Assembly: GCF_036884655.1 (NCBI RefSeq)
Contig: NC_088348.1
Location: 27,854,001 to 27,918,000, forward strand
Direction of reading: 5' to 3'
From: Musa acuminata AAA Group
Taxonomy: Eukaryota; Streptophyta; Magnoliopsida; Zingiberales; Musaceae
DNA: 64,000 nucleotides
Each line of letters begins with the position of its first letter. Within the stretch, counting starts at the first letter, position 1. Both the position numbers and the translations under genes were made by a program. The notes under the pieces were generated by a model. It was not told where the DNA came from and ran no database searches. It was given only the letters and a program-made list of their open reading frames with translations. Shown piece after piece: positions 38,041 to 50,037 of this stretch.

Positions 38041-39640
38041 GTCTGTGCATCCCTCACCTCTTTTCATTGATTTATAGATGAATGATGATGACGATGATAT
38101 ATCTATATATGCATATGACCTCTCCTGCTGCACTGTGGCTTTGGATGGAGAGGAGACGGCCAGTGCATGGATGCTGTCTCTCCACCTCCTCCTCGGTTGC
38201 GTGCATTAATGGAACCTAGAAAGAAGCCTGCGAGGAGGAACGGAAAAGATAAAAAGGAGGGTGTCGGTTCCTTTCTCCTGCTTTCAGCCCAGTCTCGTCA
38301 AGATCACTAGGCACTCGATCTTGTGGGCTGTGTGGCCACCGGTGCCGTGGACCAGTCGATCTGAAGAAGCCCCACACTACACGAGGAGGACAAAGCAAGT
38401 TTTTATGTTGCATTGGACCAGCCAGTTTGCAGTCCTACTGTTGAACTGGAGCCACTCCACCACACCTTCAGCATGTGACCGGAGGAAGAGATCTCCATGC
38501 AGGCAATGATGCATCCTACCTCACGCGAGATCGAACTTGCAGATAGAACTTGATGGGGGTGTGAGATTGGCTGTGCTCACAAACTCGTCGTCTACGAATG
38601 AATGAACATTCTTGAACAGTGCTGCACTAATGAATGCACAGCTCGTAGTGTCAGTCCTGATGTTATCTGGTAGTTCTTCAATCTTGCAATGCTCCCTCCT
38701 TTCAATCAGAAGAAGAAGAAGAAGAAGAAGAAGAATGCAAGAGAAAGGTTTAGGGTTTGTTTGAGGGAGGCATATATGGTCTCAAAGATGTCCTTCTCCT
38801 GTAGCTTTTGAAGACTTGGCCGAGCAATAAACTCATGATGGCTTCTCTACTGTAGAAACAAAATAATGTCTTTGACTAAACATTCTTTATTGGGATATCA
38901 CAGTGAACATATAGTTGTGATGGTACATGTAAGCTGTTTCGCAACAGGACGATCAACAGAAAGATTGATATCTATGTAATTCCCATTATTTTCTTCATGA
39001 AGAATCTCTTCGAGATAATAATCATTGAACAGCTTTTATACTTCAGTTATCTCAGCAATATTGGGGGTGTTTTTGGTTCTTCTGAAGAGGAATCAGAAAC
39101 CTCGAAGGAGATGGATCACATGAGTGAGCAAGCAAAATACACAGCAAACAGGATCTCCATGCAAAACGAGACAGGAGGAGTACTACTTGAGCCATCATGG
39201 CGTCCATCTCTTTTCTCATCCACACACTGTCACTGCAACACTCGCAAAGGATGTCAAAGCCGAGAAACGCGGCTACTGCCGCCCTTTTCCCTCTCGTCCC
39301 ATCACACATCCAACAGTCCACTTTGCACAAGCTGTCCCTCCGTGCCATGTTAACCCAACGAAAGGGAGAGAGAATTCGTTCCTCGAAACATGTCATCAGG
39401 AGATAGGACGAGTGGCTAAGCGCCTAAAACCTCCACTTCACGATGAAGAAACAGGTCCCAGTGGATTTATGGATCCGACCCTACGCCCCTATCTCTGTCT
39501 CTCTCATGCACAGCCACCCCTCCCCACTGACAAATGTGTCTCCATTCTTCTTCTTCTTCTTCTTCTTCTCCTCCTCCTCCTCCTCCTCTTCTTGATCCCT
39601 TAGTTGCATATGAAGATATGTCTTCCATTCAAAAGTCAGC
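38041..39640. other. Intergenic and distal WRKY upstream region
   Basis: No supported gene. It contains GAA repeats (about 38709-38735) and TTC/CTC repeats (39544-39592). The frame 39124-39603 (plus, 159 residues) has no domain and ends in the microsatellite. A W-box-like TTGACT lies at 38872-38877. Confidence 0.55.
39544..39592. repeat. Compound TTC-CTC trinucleotide microsatellite
   Basis: A run of CTT units followed by TCC units. Confidence 0.9.
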
Positions 39641-39654
39641 GTCTCCATTGTATC

Positions 39655-39955
39655 GAATGTACTGCCTTCACTTTTTCTCTCTCTATATATCTATCTCAAA
39701 CGCACTCATTTGTCCTCTTAGAAACAGTGCCGTCTTTGCAAGCAAGCAAGATATTAATCTTCCTGCCTTCACTTCTTCTCTCTATATATATATCTATCTC
39801 AAACCCACTCATTTGTCCTCTTAGCAGCTGTGCTGTCTTTGAAAGCAAGCAAGGTATTAATCTTCCTGCCTTCACTTCCTTCTCTATATATATCTGTCTC
39901 AAACGCACTCATTTGTCCTCTTAGAAACAGTACTGTCTTTGCAGTATTAATCTTC
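39655..39955 (+). repeat. Three-unit tandem repeat (100-103 bp) in the WRKY proximal promoter
   Basis: TCAAACGCACTCATTTGTCC occurs at 39696, with one change at 39799, and again at 39899, giving periods of 103 and 100 bp. Each unit has the same order: CTGCCTTCACTT, a CT-rich TATATATCTATCTC-like segment, CACTCATTTGTCCTCTTAG, a CTGTCTTTG-type block, and TATTAATCTTCC. The third unit lacks the AAGCAAGCAAG block. The array ends about 110 bp before the WRKY start codon, so it covers the likely core promoter. Confidence 0.92.
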
Positions 39956-40064
39956 CTTGTTTCACCCTTGGTTTGAGAGGAGGATAAGTAGGGTTTGGCG
40001 GTCTGTGAGTGAGGCTGCTGCTTTGGATTAAAGAAGCACTTTGTAGGGTTGGGTTGCTGGAGAC

Positions 40065-42150
40065 ATGCGTGACTATATCTGGCAAAGGATGGAGAATGAC
40101 CAAGGAGAGCTTGCCGACGTAGTCCGCGCCGGTGGGTGGGTCGGAGCTTCGAGTACTGCCTTCCCGGCCAGCGACTGGCAGCTCCCTTCAGAGCCCGTGG
40201 TCTTCCCACCCGCATCGATCAAGGACTCGAGTAGCGACTTGGGCGATCCTTTCATGAAACTTTGCGACCCCCTCATCGACGAATTATCCGGCATCGAGTT
40301 CTTCAAGAGCAGAGAAACAATGGCAGGGCAGGTCAAGATGGTCATCAAGGAGAGGGACTGCGGTGATGGTGGTGGATTCATATCTCAGAAGTTGCTAATG
40401 GGTGGGGGGATTAAGAAGCCTTTTGATATCACCTCGCCAGAAGGAGACAAGTCTTCTCCTCTCTCTCCGGTAATGGCTGGGGAGATGATGAAGGTAAGTA
40501 GTGGTGCAGTAGGATGCTTGGGAGACGATGGTGGTGGAGGACAACAGATCTCATCCTCGCTCGAGCAAGGTGTCAAACGGAGGTTCGACGACTGTAGACC
40601 ACTTTCTTTTACTTGGAAAGCTTCTTTATTGGTCAACCAGATAGAAAGTTAGGCTATGTTCTTCTTGTTTCTGAGGAAAACCAGCCTTCATCAGGCAATC
40701 ATCTTCAATGCCTTTTTCTGAACTCAAGTGCCTAAAAGATTTTGTTGTGCTTAATCCTAGTAAAATCTGCTTTCAGAAGATTCAAACATGGTCTAGAAAT
40801 CATGTGATGTTGATTGCCTTTTCTTGTTAGCCAATGCTGAACATGTTCATCTAAAAATATGCTGAAATAGGACTTGACAGAACCCATAATATTTTAGGTC
40901 ATCAAGGTGGAGTTTGGTTGTCTCTTTTCTGGTACAAGACATATAGATGGGTGCAGAACCTTACAATCTGGAAAGAGCTCATACTACCTCAAGATTTATG
41001 ATTGCCGATCACCAAATTTGCGTCTAATCCTTTTTGAATTGATAGCTAAAAGTAGGTTTCAATCTCTTCCTATATTATTTATTATATATGTCGCCAAAAA
41101 CAACCCCAAACAAAATTTAGGGTCTTTCTTGCTTGTAATCTTTTCCCGGTATGATATGGAATTGTTGCCATTAGAATGAACAGACTTCTTCTGTATCCAG
41201 GAAGAACGAAGCGAAGAAGGTAGTATGTATTCCAGCTCCTGCAGCAGCAGCATGTGGTAGGCCTGGTGGAGAGGCTGTGCCTTGTGATCTATGGGCTTGG
41301 AGAAAGTATGGCCAAAAACCAATCAAGGGATCTCCTCATCCTAGGTAAGTTCTCTTGTGATCGATTTCGCTAGATGAATTCCTCCTCTGCAAGGAATCAT
41401 TCCATATGGTCTTGCTTGGTTAAAGATGATCCAAAGGAATTAACAAGGCATGAAAACAGATTAAGTGTTCATCACATAATAGAAGCCTATGTGCCTCCCT
41501 AAATAAAAGGTATCAGATCAAATAAAGCTCAGTGTCTTGAAGCTCCAAAAACTCATACCCTTGTCGTTGTACAACCATGCATCAAGCACAGCATATGTCA
41601 GCTAATTTGCCTTCTCAATTTGATCTACTTCATGTAGAGGTGATTTAACTCGGGTTGATCTTTTTAGCTGCTGATTAGATTCTATCACCTCAGGGGCTAT
41701 TACAGATGTAGCAGTTCCAAAGGATGCTCGGCGAGGAAACAGGTAGAGCGTAGCCGAACCGATCCCGATATGTTGGTAATCACATACACATATGAACACA
41801 ACCACCCATGGCCTACGCAGCGTAATGCGTTTGCTGGCTTCACAAGATCTCAGACATCAAAGAACTGCTCTACTCGCAATCTAAAGGAAGAGCCTAAGGA
41901 AACAACAAGATGCAGTGCTGCTTCAGTGAAACAAGAGGTTAAAGAGGTAGTCGACAAGGCCAATGATCAAGCATTCTATAGAAGCCGCGAGCCCCTCATC
42001 TCGGAACAATACCACCCCGACAACTTCTTCACAGATATGTCGGTGTTGGAGGCCGACACAGTGAATCTCATCTTCTCAAAGGAGCTTACCGAAACAAAGC
42101 CAGAGGAGAATGGAAACAAGGCCTTGGATCCATTCAACATGTTCTATTAG
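40065..42150 (+). CDS. WRKY: WRKY transcription factor, group IIe (WRKY22/29-like)
   Basis: Three exons: 40065-40582, 41201-41344 and 41694-42150, giving 372 residues with matched phases. A second in-frame ATG at 40089 ([12 protein letters not shown]) would give 364 residues and better resembles related N termini. The DNA-binding region has [20 protein letters not shown] and a C-X5-C ... H-X-H zinc finger (CSSSKGC, EHNH). It is split by an intron right after the codon for the PR arginine, the normal place for this group. The stretch [16 protein letters not shown] before the domain is typical of WRKY22-like proteins. The C-terminal region is acidic ([20 protein letters not shown]). Members bind W-boxes and act downstream of MAP kinases in immunity and senescence. 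The exact orthologue is not settled. Confidence 0.95.
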
Positions 42151-42782
42151 GCATGCAGGAAGATCGATGATACATTGGCACAACATATACATTAGCTAGT
42201 AGGCAAGCTAGAGATCGTGCTTTTAGGTTACATGTCGAAGTTTGAATCAAGATGGGGGTGGGGGAGGAGCGAAGGGTGTGCTCGTGATATGTTGTCTGTG
42301 GATGAGTTGGGAGAAGGGCCTGGAAGATCCACGGCATTTGGAATAATGGAGGACAGTACGTACAATGACTGCAAAAGCCTTTGCAGGGCAGTTAAGAGGT
42401 GTAGGCTGAGCTTTTCTTTTGCTACTGTTTCCTCCTTGTTTCAATGTGGCGAAGAAGGAGTGCTTGGCAGTGTGGTCAGAGTTTTAGTAAGATTCATGGA
42501 CAAAGGAAGCAACAAAGATGAGTAGGAGGAGCTCAAAGATACATACAAAATGATGAGCAGGCATTAGGTCTTGGAAGGAACAAGTCAGTATCATTCATTC
42601 TCTCTTTTGCTCCTTAGCTTTCTTTCTTCACCTGTACATAGCTTGCAACTTCTCAATGCTGAAGTCATATTACTTCCAAGGTCAAGAAGGCATTCAGATT
42701 GTTCCTGAAGATGTTTCCAAACCATAGTTCAAAGCCTCAATGTGCTTTTCTTTTCTGTTTTTTACTTTGTGTGTGTATGACA

Positions 42783-42783
<1 letters not shown>

Positions 42784-42829
<46 letters not shown>
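42784..42829. repeat. Compound GT-GA microsatellite
   Basis: GT units followed by about 17 GA units. Confidence 0.95.
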
Positions 42830-42831
<2 letters not shown>

Positions 42832-43859
42832 TGTGAGTGTGAGATTACATCCACATTGTTAATGTGTGCATGTTTGATAAAGATCAAGATCGAGTTGTTG
42901 GAATGTAATGATGCTCAATCACATCGATGTAAGTATGAGATTGCATTCACAGAGTTTTAGTGTATGGTTATCCTAGTGAGTGAATTGGAAATCCTAGTGA
43001 TTTCATTATCCACATTCTTGGGTAAGAGAAACTCATTTATCCAGTTCCAGAAGCACTAGGGAATTATATTCCAGTGTCTACTGACCTCTTTTTACTTGCT
43101 GAATCTTCATAGTTCCTTTGGTGCTTGATCTAAACTGGAACTTACAAGCTAGAAATTCTAACATATTATATGATGTAGCACTAACAAGCTTCTATGTCAT
43201 TGCAAGTAAAATTTAGGTTTTACAGAATGAACCGTAGAACATTAGACCAATAGACAGGAATCCATTAGACAATTAGCAATTCCTAGGGCTTGTTATTACC
43301 AAGAACAAAGCCATCTGTAAAACAAAGCATGGCCTTTAATCTGACTTAAAGAGTAGTGGTACTTATCATAGGGAATGGATTTACACTCTTTTTCCCCACC
43401 AAAAATAATAGTTGATGCAGATGATACTTTTATCTAGTTTGAAACTCTAGTGATCTTATGTAATCATGCTTTGATTTGTGATTCCAAATTTGCAGCTGGT
43501 TTTGTTATATCTGTGATCTTGATGTCTCCAAATTCCTGCAGGGAAATGACACTTGCTGAGGTGCAATGTTATTAGATTAAAATGTATGAGAATACTTGCT
43601 TTGGTGACATCCAGGTATAAGTCAAACCAGTTAAGATTAACATGTAAGAGATTGGACACCAATGCAACTCAAAAACATAAACTTTTGAATGTTAGTAATA
43701 TGATTTTTTTTTTTTTTTTTTTTGTGTTATTTCGATCTTCATCTTAAAAGTATATATTTTTCTTAACAAACAATATCAGAGTGTTCTCATAAGAGTCTTT
43801 ATTTTACACAAGTAATCCTATCGGCTAGAAATATGCAATTTTCAAAATCTTTCTATATG

Positions 43860-43864
<5 letters not shown>

Positions 43865-43911
<47 letters not shown>
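43865..43911. repeat. AT dinucleotide microsatellite
   Basis: Alternating AT run of about 47 bases. Confidence 0.95.
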
Positions 43912-43912
<1 letters not shown>

Positions 43913-44130
43913 CTGACATGTCAGAGAGATGAGGTCGATCAACATATTATAACGATCGATGCTTAGTGGAGGACACATCAGATATCGAGGTGGTTGGTGA
44001 GGTAGCAGCCTCTTGCCACTTGGATCCGATCGATTGATGAGGCGATTTATGAGTGTGACATGGAGACAGCTACCCAATCCCGAGCTTAATGTTGGGTGGT
44101 AATGATTTCGACCAAATCTCATGCCCTCCA

Positions 44131-44531
44131 TCATTTATAGTATTTTTAAGTAGGCTTTATAATATTATTACTATGGTGGTCAAAACATTATAATACGACT
44201 CCAAATTACAATAAAAATATTATTTTAACCACTATAAGAGGGACAAAAATAATATCATCCAAAGAGGAATAAAAAAAATTAATTTGTTATAATGTTTTAG
44301 CCACTACAATAAAAATAATATAAAACTTATTTGAAAACATTGTAAATGATTCAAATGGACTCCTAACATGATATCACTTAGGGAGGCATAATATGATATT
44401 GTAATAGTCTATGAGCAATGACAACTAGGGAGGCATAATATGATATCACTTATACTATTTTTTAATAGATTTACAATATTATCAGCACCTCAATAAAAAA
44501 TTATAAATAGTATTAAAAATACTATAAATGA
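44131..44531. repeat. MITE-like element with nested inverted repeats
   Basis: A perfect 19-bp inverted repeat bounds about 400 bp of AT-rich DNA: TCATTTATAGTATTTTTAA at 44131-44149 and its reverse complement at 44513-44531. Inside, GTGGTCAAAACATTATAA (44176-44193) pairs with 44287-44304 with two mismatches. A perfect 20-mer, AGGGAGGCATAATATGATAT, occurs directly repeated at 44381 and 44428. No coding capacity and no clear target-site duplication. Confidence 0.6.
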
Positions 44532-46642
44532 GTCATACAAAACATTATAATGATTCAAAATTAGTAAAAAAATACCATTGAGGTTGATGAGGAATATTTT
44601 TAATATTATTAAAATTAAAAGCACGATGTCTTTTGACCAAAAAAAACATACATAAAGAAAAGGAAGATGAAATCACGCATGAATATTTTCACCGATGGCA
44701 TCTAAGAGCTTAGTGATGTTCTATAAAACTAGAGAAGGTACCGATGATCTTATTGATTATAACAAATCTTAAGGCACAAGTGGCACAAAGGGATGAACAC
44801 AAAAAGGTTCTGATGGATCCAATATCCAGTGATAGCTCATAGCACGAAGGGTAAACACAAGGGTGTGATGGACCCAATTCGCTCTTAAGGATCCTCAAAG
44901 GTAGTACCTTTTGGTGGCGGGAGATACGCCGTGCATAAGCTCAGATTGGCAGAGAGGTCAACAGCTCCAACTCGAGGCCTTGTAGTTTGGTCCAATGCTC
45001 TTCAAATAGTTGACGCCGTAAATGGTTTGCAGAAGAATCGTTGGGGTTCTCAAAGCTATTATTTCCGATAAGTCAACTTTTGTCGTGTGCTTAAGATGTC
45101 ATCGCAATGTTCGATTTGAAACTACTGATGGTTAAGTCAAACTGATAGTAAAAGAACTAATGATTTCAGAAAATTTTTATCATCTCATAAATATTATTAT
45201 TTGTTCCTGTCGTCATCTCTGCGCAATGCCACTCATTTTTCTCCTTTCATCGTCAAAGAGATTTCCTCAACTGCGTGAGGAAATCTCTCTGCTCAGTTAA
45301 AGAAATCTTCTTTTTCATCATGTAAAAATAGACTTCATATAATACTAATTAGAATGTGCTTTTCTCTTTACCTTTACAATTTTTTTTTTCATTCTATCGG
45401 CCTCCACCCGTTACTTTCACTATGAGTTTCATTTCCTTCTCCCCTCATTCCTTCCAAGTCATCTTCAACATCATCAATATCAATAAGTTATCGATCATGC
45501 GAGTAGATAGTAGGTGAGGAGGAAAGGAAGATGTCTCATCTTTAATATTATTCTGATTGCTTTTTTTGTGACAATTGTGTCGCTTGATCTCACAGTAAAA
45601 TCCGAAGAGGAAAAGAAAATGATAATAAAAAGGAGAATGAAGATAGAGAAGAAAATAAGAAGGAGAGACGAAGATAATGAACAGACGATAGGAGCTTATG
45701 TTAGGAGCAGAAGAACAGGAACACAGACATGGAGGCAACAACCGGAAAAGAAAGGACAGCAAAGCTATGAGACGAAGGTAACAATGTGAAAGTATAAGGA
45801 TATCTATAAAATTATAAAAAGGATTATTATCTGAAGAAAAAGATGTGAGAAAATAAAAATCGAAGGTAAATCGTCCCAAAAAGTAGAAAAGAATTACGTT
45901 AACGGCAAAGCACGCCTCACTTTGTGTCTCATCAGTGAGGTAATGACTGTACGGGCGCGGCAGCTAAAGGGACGCAAGTAGTGTAACAAATCTAAGCTGG
46001 CTAAGGAAACGTCTTTTCAACGACTCGATTACCCAACCAAAGTAGATTTGGATTCTCCCGACGTACTGCAATCTCCGCATGCCTTCTTTACGTGCAACCA
46101 AACAAAAAAGGTTGCATTACCATCATCGTCACTGTTCTCGTCATCAACGCCATGCCTTCCCCCCCTCCCCCCTCTAACAATGCGGGGCAAGCTTCCACTA
46201 CTTAATTCCTCAAGTTCAGCTGTGTTTGTTCTCCTCATCATCTTATTCAATTAGATCCACTCTATGATTTAAAGACAAATCTTGATATGAACAATCACAA
46301 AAATACAACTTGACCATCGTATCAAAATTCATCCTACCATTCCAAATCCATCCCACAAATAAACTTCAAGGGGAGGTTGATAGAGATGATTGATGATGGA
46401 AGCCTTAATCAAGTAAGACCTCTCTCGATGCCGCCGTCAAGTCGATACCCAATGCAAGTAGAAATCCCAAGGTCAAACGTATGGACAACAAACTTTGCAG
46501 TGGTCATGGATTCAGTTACCAAACCAACAAAAAGCTTGACAAATACACAAGGTTGGATCGATTGGACTCTAAGCTCATAAACGCTTGTTCTTCCAATTCT
46601 GCCAATAACAAATTTGGTTCTCTTAATATGATTTGCCAGCAT
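44532..46642. other. Gene-free region
   Basis: Frames at 45445-45879 (minus), 45514-45789 (plus) and 46048-46254 (plus) are low-complexity or unmatched. The part next to 46642 should include the 3' untranslated region of the minus-strand L18 gene. Confidence 0.55.
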
Positions 46643-49600
46643 TTAGAACTCAAGACCGTTCTCCCGTGCAGCATTAGCAAGAGCTTCTATGCGTCCATGG
46701 TAAGGATAACCACCACGGTCAAAGGCGACCCTTGTGATGCCCTTTTCCAAGCAAGACTTGGCAATGACTTCACCCACTTTTTTTGCCACATCCTGATAGC
46801 AAAGTATAGAAGACAAGAATTAGTTCTTAAAGACATGGATTTCATAATATTTATCATCTACGAAAGAAATATTTATAAGCAAGAATGTACAATATACAAA
46901 ATACAAAATGGCTACTACCAAGAAAAGAGAGAAATATTTTTGAAATATCAAGGACTACTGACAACAACTTAGGGATTTCGAATGCTTACAACTGTTGGAC
47001 CAGAAGAACAATCAAACTCCTCCGACACTGGTTTCTGCATTGTAGATGCTGAAGCTAGCGTATGCATCTTGGTATCGTCAATCACTTGGACATACAGATG
47101 TTTGTTGGAACGGAAAACACTCATTCTTGGTCTCTCTGGGGTACCTGTAACCTGACAAAAGGAAATGATTTGGATTAAAAGTACAAGTTTGCAAGGAAAG
47201 TTCATGAAGTGAAATATGAAAAAAATGCAGGAAAGGAGGAAAACGAAGCAATGCCAATTCGTCCTAAGAGATAAGATTTAAGAAGCATCCAATAAGTATC
47301 TACCTAGGAAGTGCTTATTAATACATGAAACTTTTGAAGTCAACTAAAGAATACATCATTATGTGACAGAGAAAATAAAAATTTTCAGAACATGCACAAT
47401 GTATAGTAATAAGATAATTTAAGTTATAATTATGTTTCTTATAGTTATGAATAATATCACATGAATTAGTGACATGCATATATAAGCCTTCCTAGAGCAA
47501 GTGATGAAGTCCTCAGTGTTTGCCGTAAATGAGGTTAGTTGCCTTGTGAACTTAAACTCAAATACTCATGCAATTTAAAGGCCCAATTTGGTGACACAAT
47601 GTGGATGAGATGTGATTATAGAAGCTGCAATGTAACAAGAGCATGCTTCAAAGAAATATGCGTCTCATGATTGGAGTCCACATCAATTGCGACAGATAAA
47701 ATCAGCCACATCTGTGTACACGACGTAGGAAGCACAATAGCATGACAAATGAATGGGGCTTCCTGAATAAATAGGGAAGTCAGGCCCTTGCAGTCTTGCT
47801 TTGTGAATTAGCCACTACAGTTGATCCTAAAGTTCCAAGAGGCAGCGAAGGAAGGAGTTACGAAAAGATGTAAGTGCAAAATCATTTATCACCAAAACTT
47901 GTTGGGTGATAATAATATTTGACAATAAAGATGAATGGTAGGAGGCACCAAAGGTTTATAGGATTTGAAGCCTAAGATAACCAGATTTGTATGAAAGAGA
48001 TGTTTGTTGAACTCCAAATCTATGTTACTATGATAAATGACCATTATGCAACTTTGAATGGTAGCATGTTGGTGGCATATCTTGGGGCAGAGTGGCAATT
48101 CTCTTATATCATATCACCTGTGCAACCATCCAATTGAAAACTTGAAAAAACTGTTGTCCAAATGAGACGTATGTTTAATAATCCAAAGGAGAGGAAACAA
48201 ACAGAAGCAAGTGTCATGGAGCATATAATCAGACTATTAGTTAATTAAAAATAAACCACACGACCTCTCTCACAATTGAGAAAGGAAATGATGAGTTTTT
48301 TAATACATCAAAGCTAACTAATATGGAGGCAACGTTTGCTTTTTACCATGCTTGACCACAGCATACATCTGTGATAAGTTAAAAGAATAAAGATGGAAAA
48401 GTATATAAATGCATACTAGGATTTATCTTCAGCAAGTAGAGTTGTGCCTATGTATAAGGCCATAAGCTAATAGTATATATTAGCTAAGATATTGCATCAA
48501 TTCTGGCATTTGTTATTTCAAAAATTTTGTGTCAGAGGATATGGTTTCTGTTCATGCAAATTGTTTGTTCAAAGACCCTATGTTTTTTTTTATAAATTTC
48601 ACCAGTAAAAACTCTGGGAATTATAATAAGTTCATTACTAAAATATGAAGTCAGATCCTGCATCTAGGGTTTATGATATGCTGGCAAAATTGTCACATTC
48701 ATTATGCTATATATGTACCATTATTTACTCGTCACAGTGAGCAAATGTTCATGCTTCATTACAGTCGAAGTGTGGTGAAGTTTGGTCTACAATATCTAAT
48801 TCCTGCAAAAGCAAGTGGCTGACAAGGAACATTAAAATAGTTAAGCAATAATATCACACACACAAAAAAAGAAAGGCATAGGGTTCGAACCCTCAACTTG
48901 AACTACTGTTTTAAAGTAATATTTCTTTCAAAATATTGTTTTATGTAGCCTGTTGACCTTTGAAAAGAAGCATAAAAAATAGGGTTTAAGCCTTCAACTT
49001 GAACTACTGTTGTAAAGTAATATGCTTTCAAAGTATTGTTTTATGTAGCCTTTTGATCTTCGTAAAGGAGCATAAAAAAGATAGGATTTAAGCCTTCAAC
49101 TTGAACTATTACCTTTTTCTTAAATCCTTGGAGAAGTATGTCATTAAAATGCAACTTCTTTCCAAAGAGAAGTGCATAATATACTTGTTTAAATCATTTG
49201 CCAACAATTTTAACTAGACATTCAAACACGATGTCAAGGAATTCTGTTTGCTGTATCCATCTATTATGGTATCTTGCTTTTTCATGATCTGCCAAACGAC
49301 CTATACATTTGTTGTTTGGTATTGCTTGTAGGTATCTGTTCTTACAGTTTGTCGATAGTATCGAGTGATCCACACAGTGCACATGTGCATCCGTACCCAC
49401 ACACACACAAAGGCAAACGCAACTGCTCATAGGAACAGAGCAGAATGAACTCCCAGTAACCATGGAACTTATGGACCGCACAGTGTGCTATCGAACCACC
49501 CGTGCAGCTTGTTAATGAGTAGCAAGTAGTCGCTGTTTTAACGTTTGCCAATTCTCTATCAGCCATTTTATCAAACACCCTATTGTCTACATTTTTCTCG

Positions 49601-50037
49601 AGCATTAATCTTGCACGGGTGTTCAAGTGATCGCCTCTCGTGTCTTTAGTGTAAACCATAGCCCGTCAGACAATGGGGAAACAAATGCACTTACTTTTCT
49701 GATTTAGTGAGAGACGAAGAGGAATATGTTCCATTATCCCTTCTGGAGAGAATTAAGAGAAAGAGGAAGGGATGGAGGAATGGGTTACCTTCTTCCGAAT
49801 TCTCTCGTGGCGGAAGGTACGGTTCTCTCTTCGGGTGACGACCTTGGCCTCGATGAAAGAAGGCCGTCGTGTTGTGGTCGGGCAGGCCATGGCCGAGGAG
49901 GGCATCATATTCATTTTGAAGCAGAGCCGCTGACCGCTAACGAAGGAGCTGCTTCCCACCATTGCTGGAGACACGCGAGCAGTAGCTGCCATTGTGGACG
50001 GAGCAGAAGCGACCAGCGAAGAAGAAGAATGAGACAT
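46643..50037 (-). CDS. RPL18: Chloroplast 50S ribosomal protein L18
   Basis: Three exons on the minus strand: 50037-49789, 47151-46990 and 46792-46643, all phase 0, giving 186 residues. The first exon encodes a serine/threonine-rich, acid-poor chloroplast transit peptide ([20 protein letters not shown]), then [15 protein letters not shown], the start of the mature bacterial-type L18. Exon 2 carries [20 protein letters not shown] and [15 protein letters not shown]. Exon 3 carries [20 protein letters not shown] and [20 protein letters not shown], ending GLEF. L18 binds 5S rRNA in the central protuberance of the large subunit, here in plastids. Intron 1 is 2.6 kb and includes a 101-bp tandem repeat. 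The gene is head to head with the small coiled-coil gene. Confidence 0.96.
48880..49110. repeat. 101-bp tandem repeat in the L18 intron
   Basis: CTTCAACTTGAACTACTGTT-type sequence starts units at about 48891, 48991 and 49093 (periods 101-102 bp). Each of the first two units continues TAAAGTAATAT, TATTGTTTTATGTAGCC and AGCATAAAAAA. The third is partial. The first unit begins GGGTTCGAACCCTC. Confidence 0.85.

Larger units (their letters stand above)
42151..44130. other. Intergenic region 3' of WRKY
   Basis: Holds the WRKY 3' untranslated region and then gene-free sequence. It contains a GT-GA microsatellite (42784-42829), a T17 run near 43705, and an AT run (43865-43911). Open frames such as 42217-42525 overlap the presumed 3' untranslated region and have no family match. 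Confidence 0.6.

Noticed and set aside
39124..39603. 159-residue open frame upstream of the WRKY gene
   Set aside because: No domain or family resemblance, ends in a trinucleotide repeat, overlaps other unmatched frames on both strands, and lies in the likely promoter.
45445..45879. Paired open frames on both strands (144 and 91 residues)
   Set aside because: Low-complexity purine-rich sequence with charged or aromatic runs; no family match.
46048..46254. 68-residue frame ending in a hydrophobic segment, considered as a small secreted peptide
   Set aside because: The hydrophobic stretch is at the C terminus and not the N terminus; no conserved peptide motif.
48880..48900. Possible tRNA T-arm (GGGTTCGAACCC)
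   Set aside because: No matching acceptor, D or anticodon arms around it; part of a tandem repeat unit.
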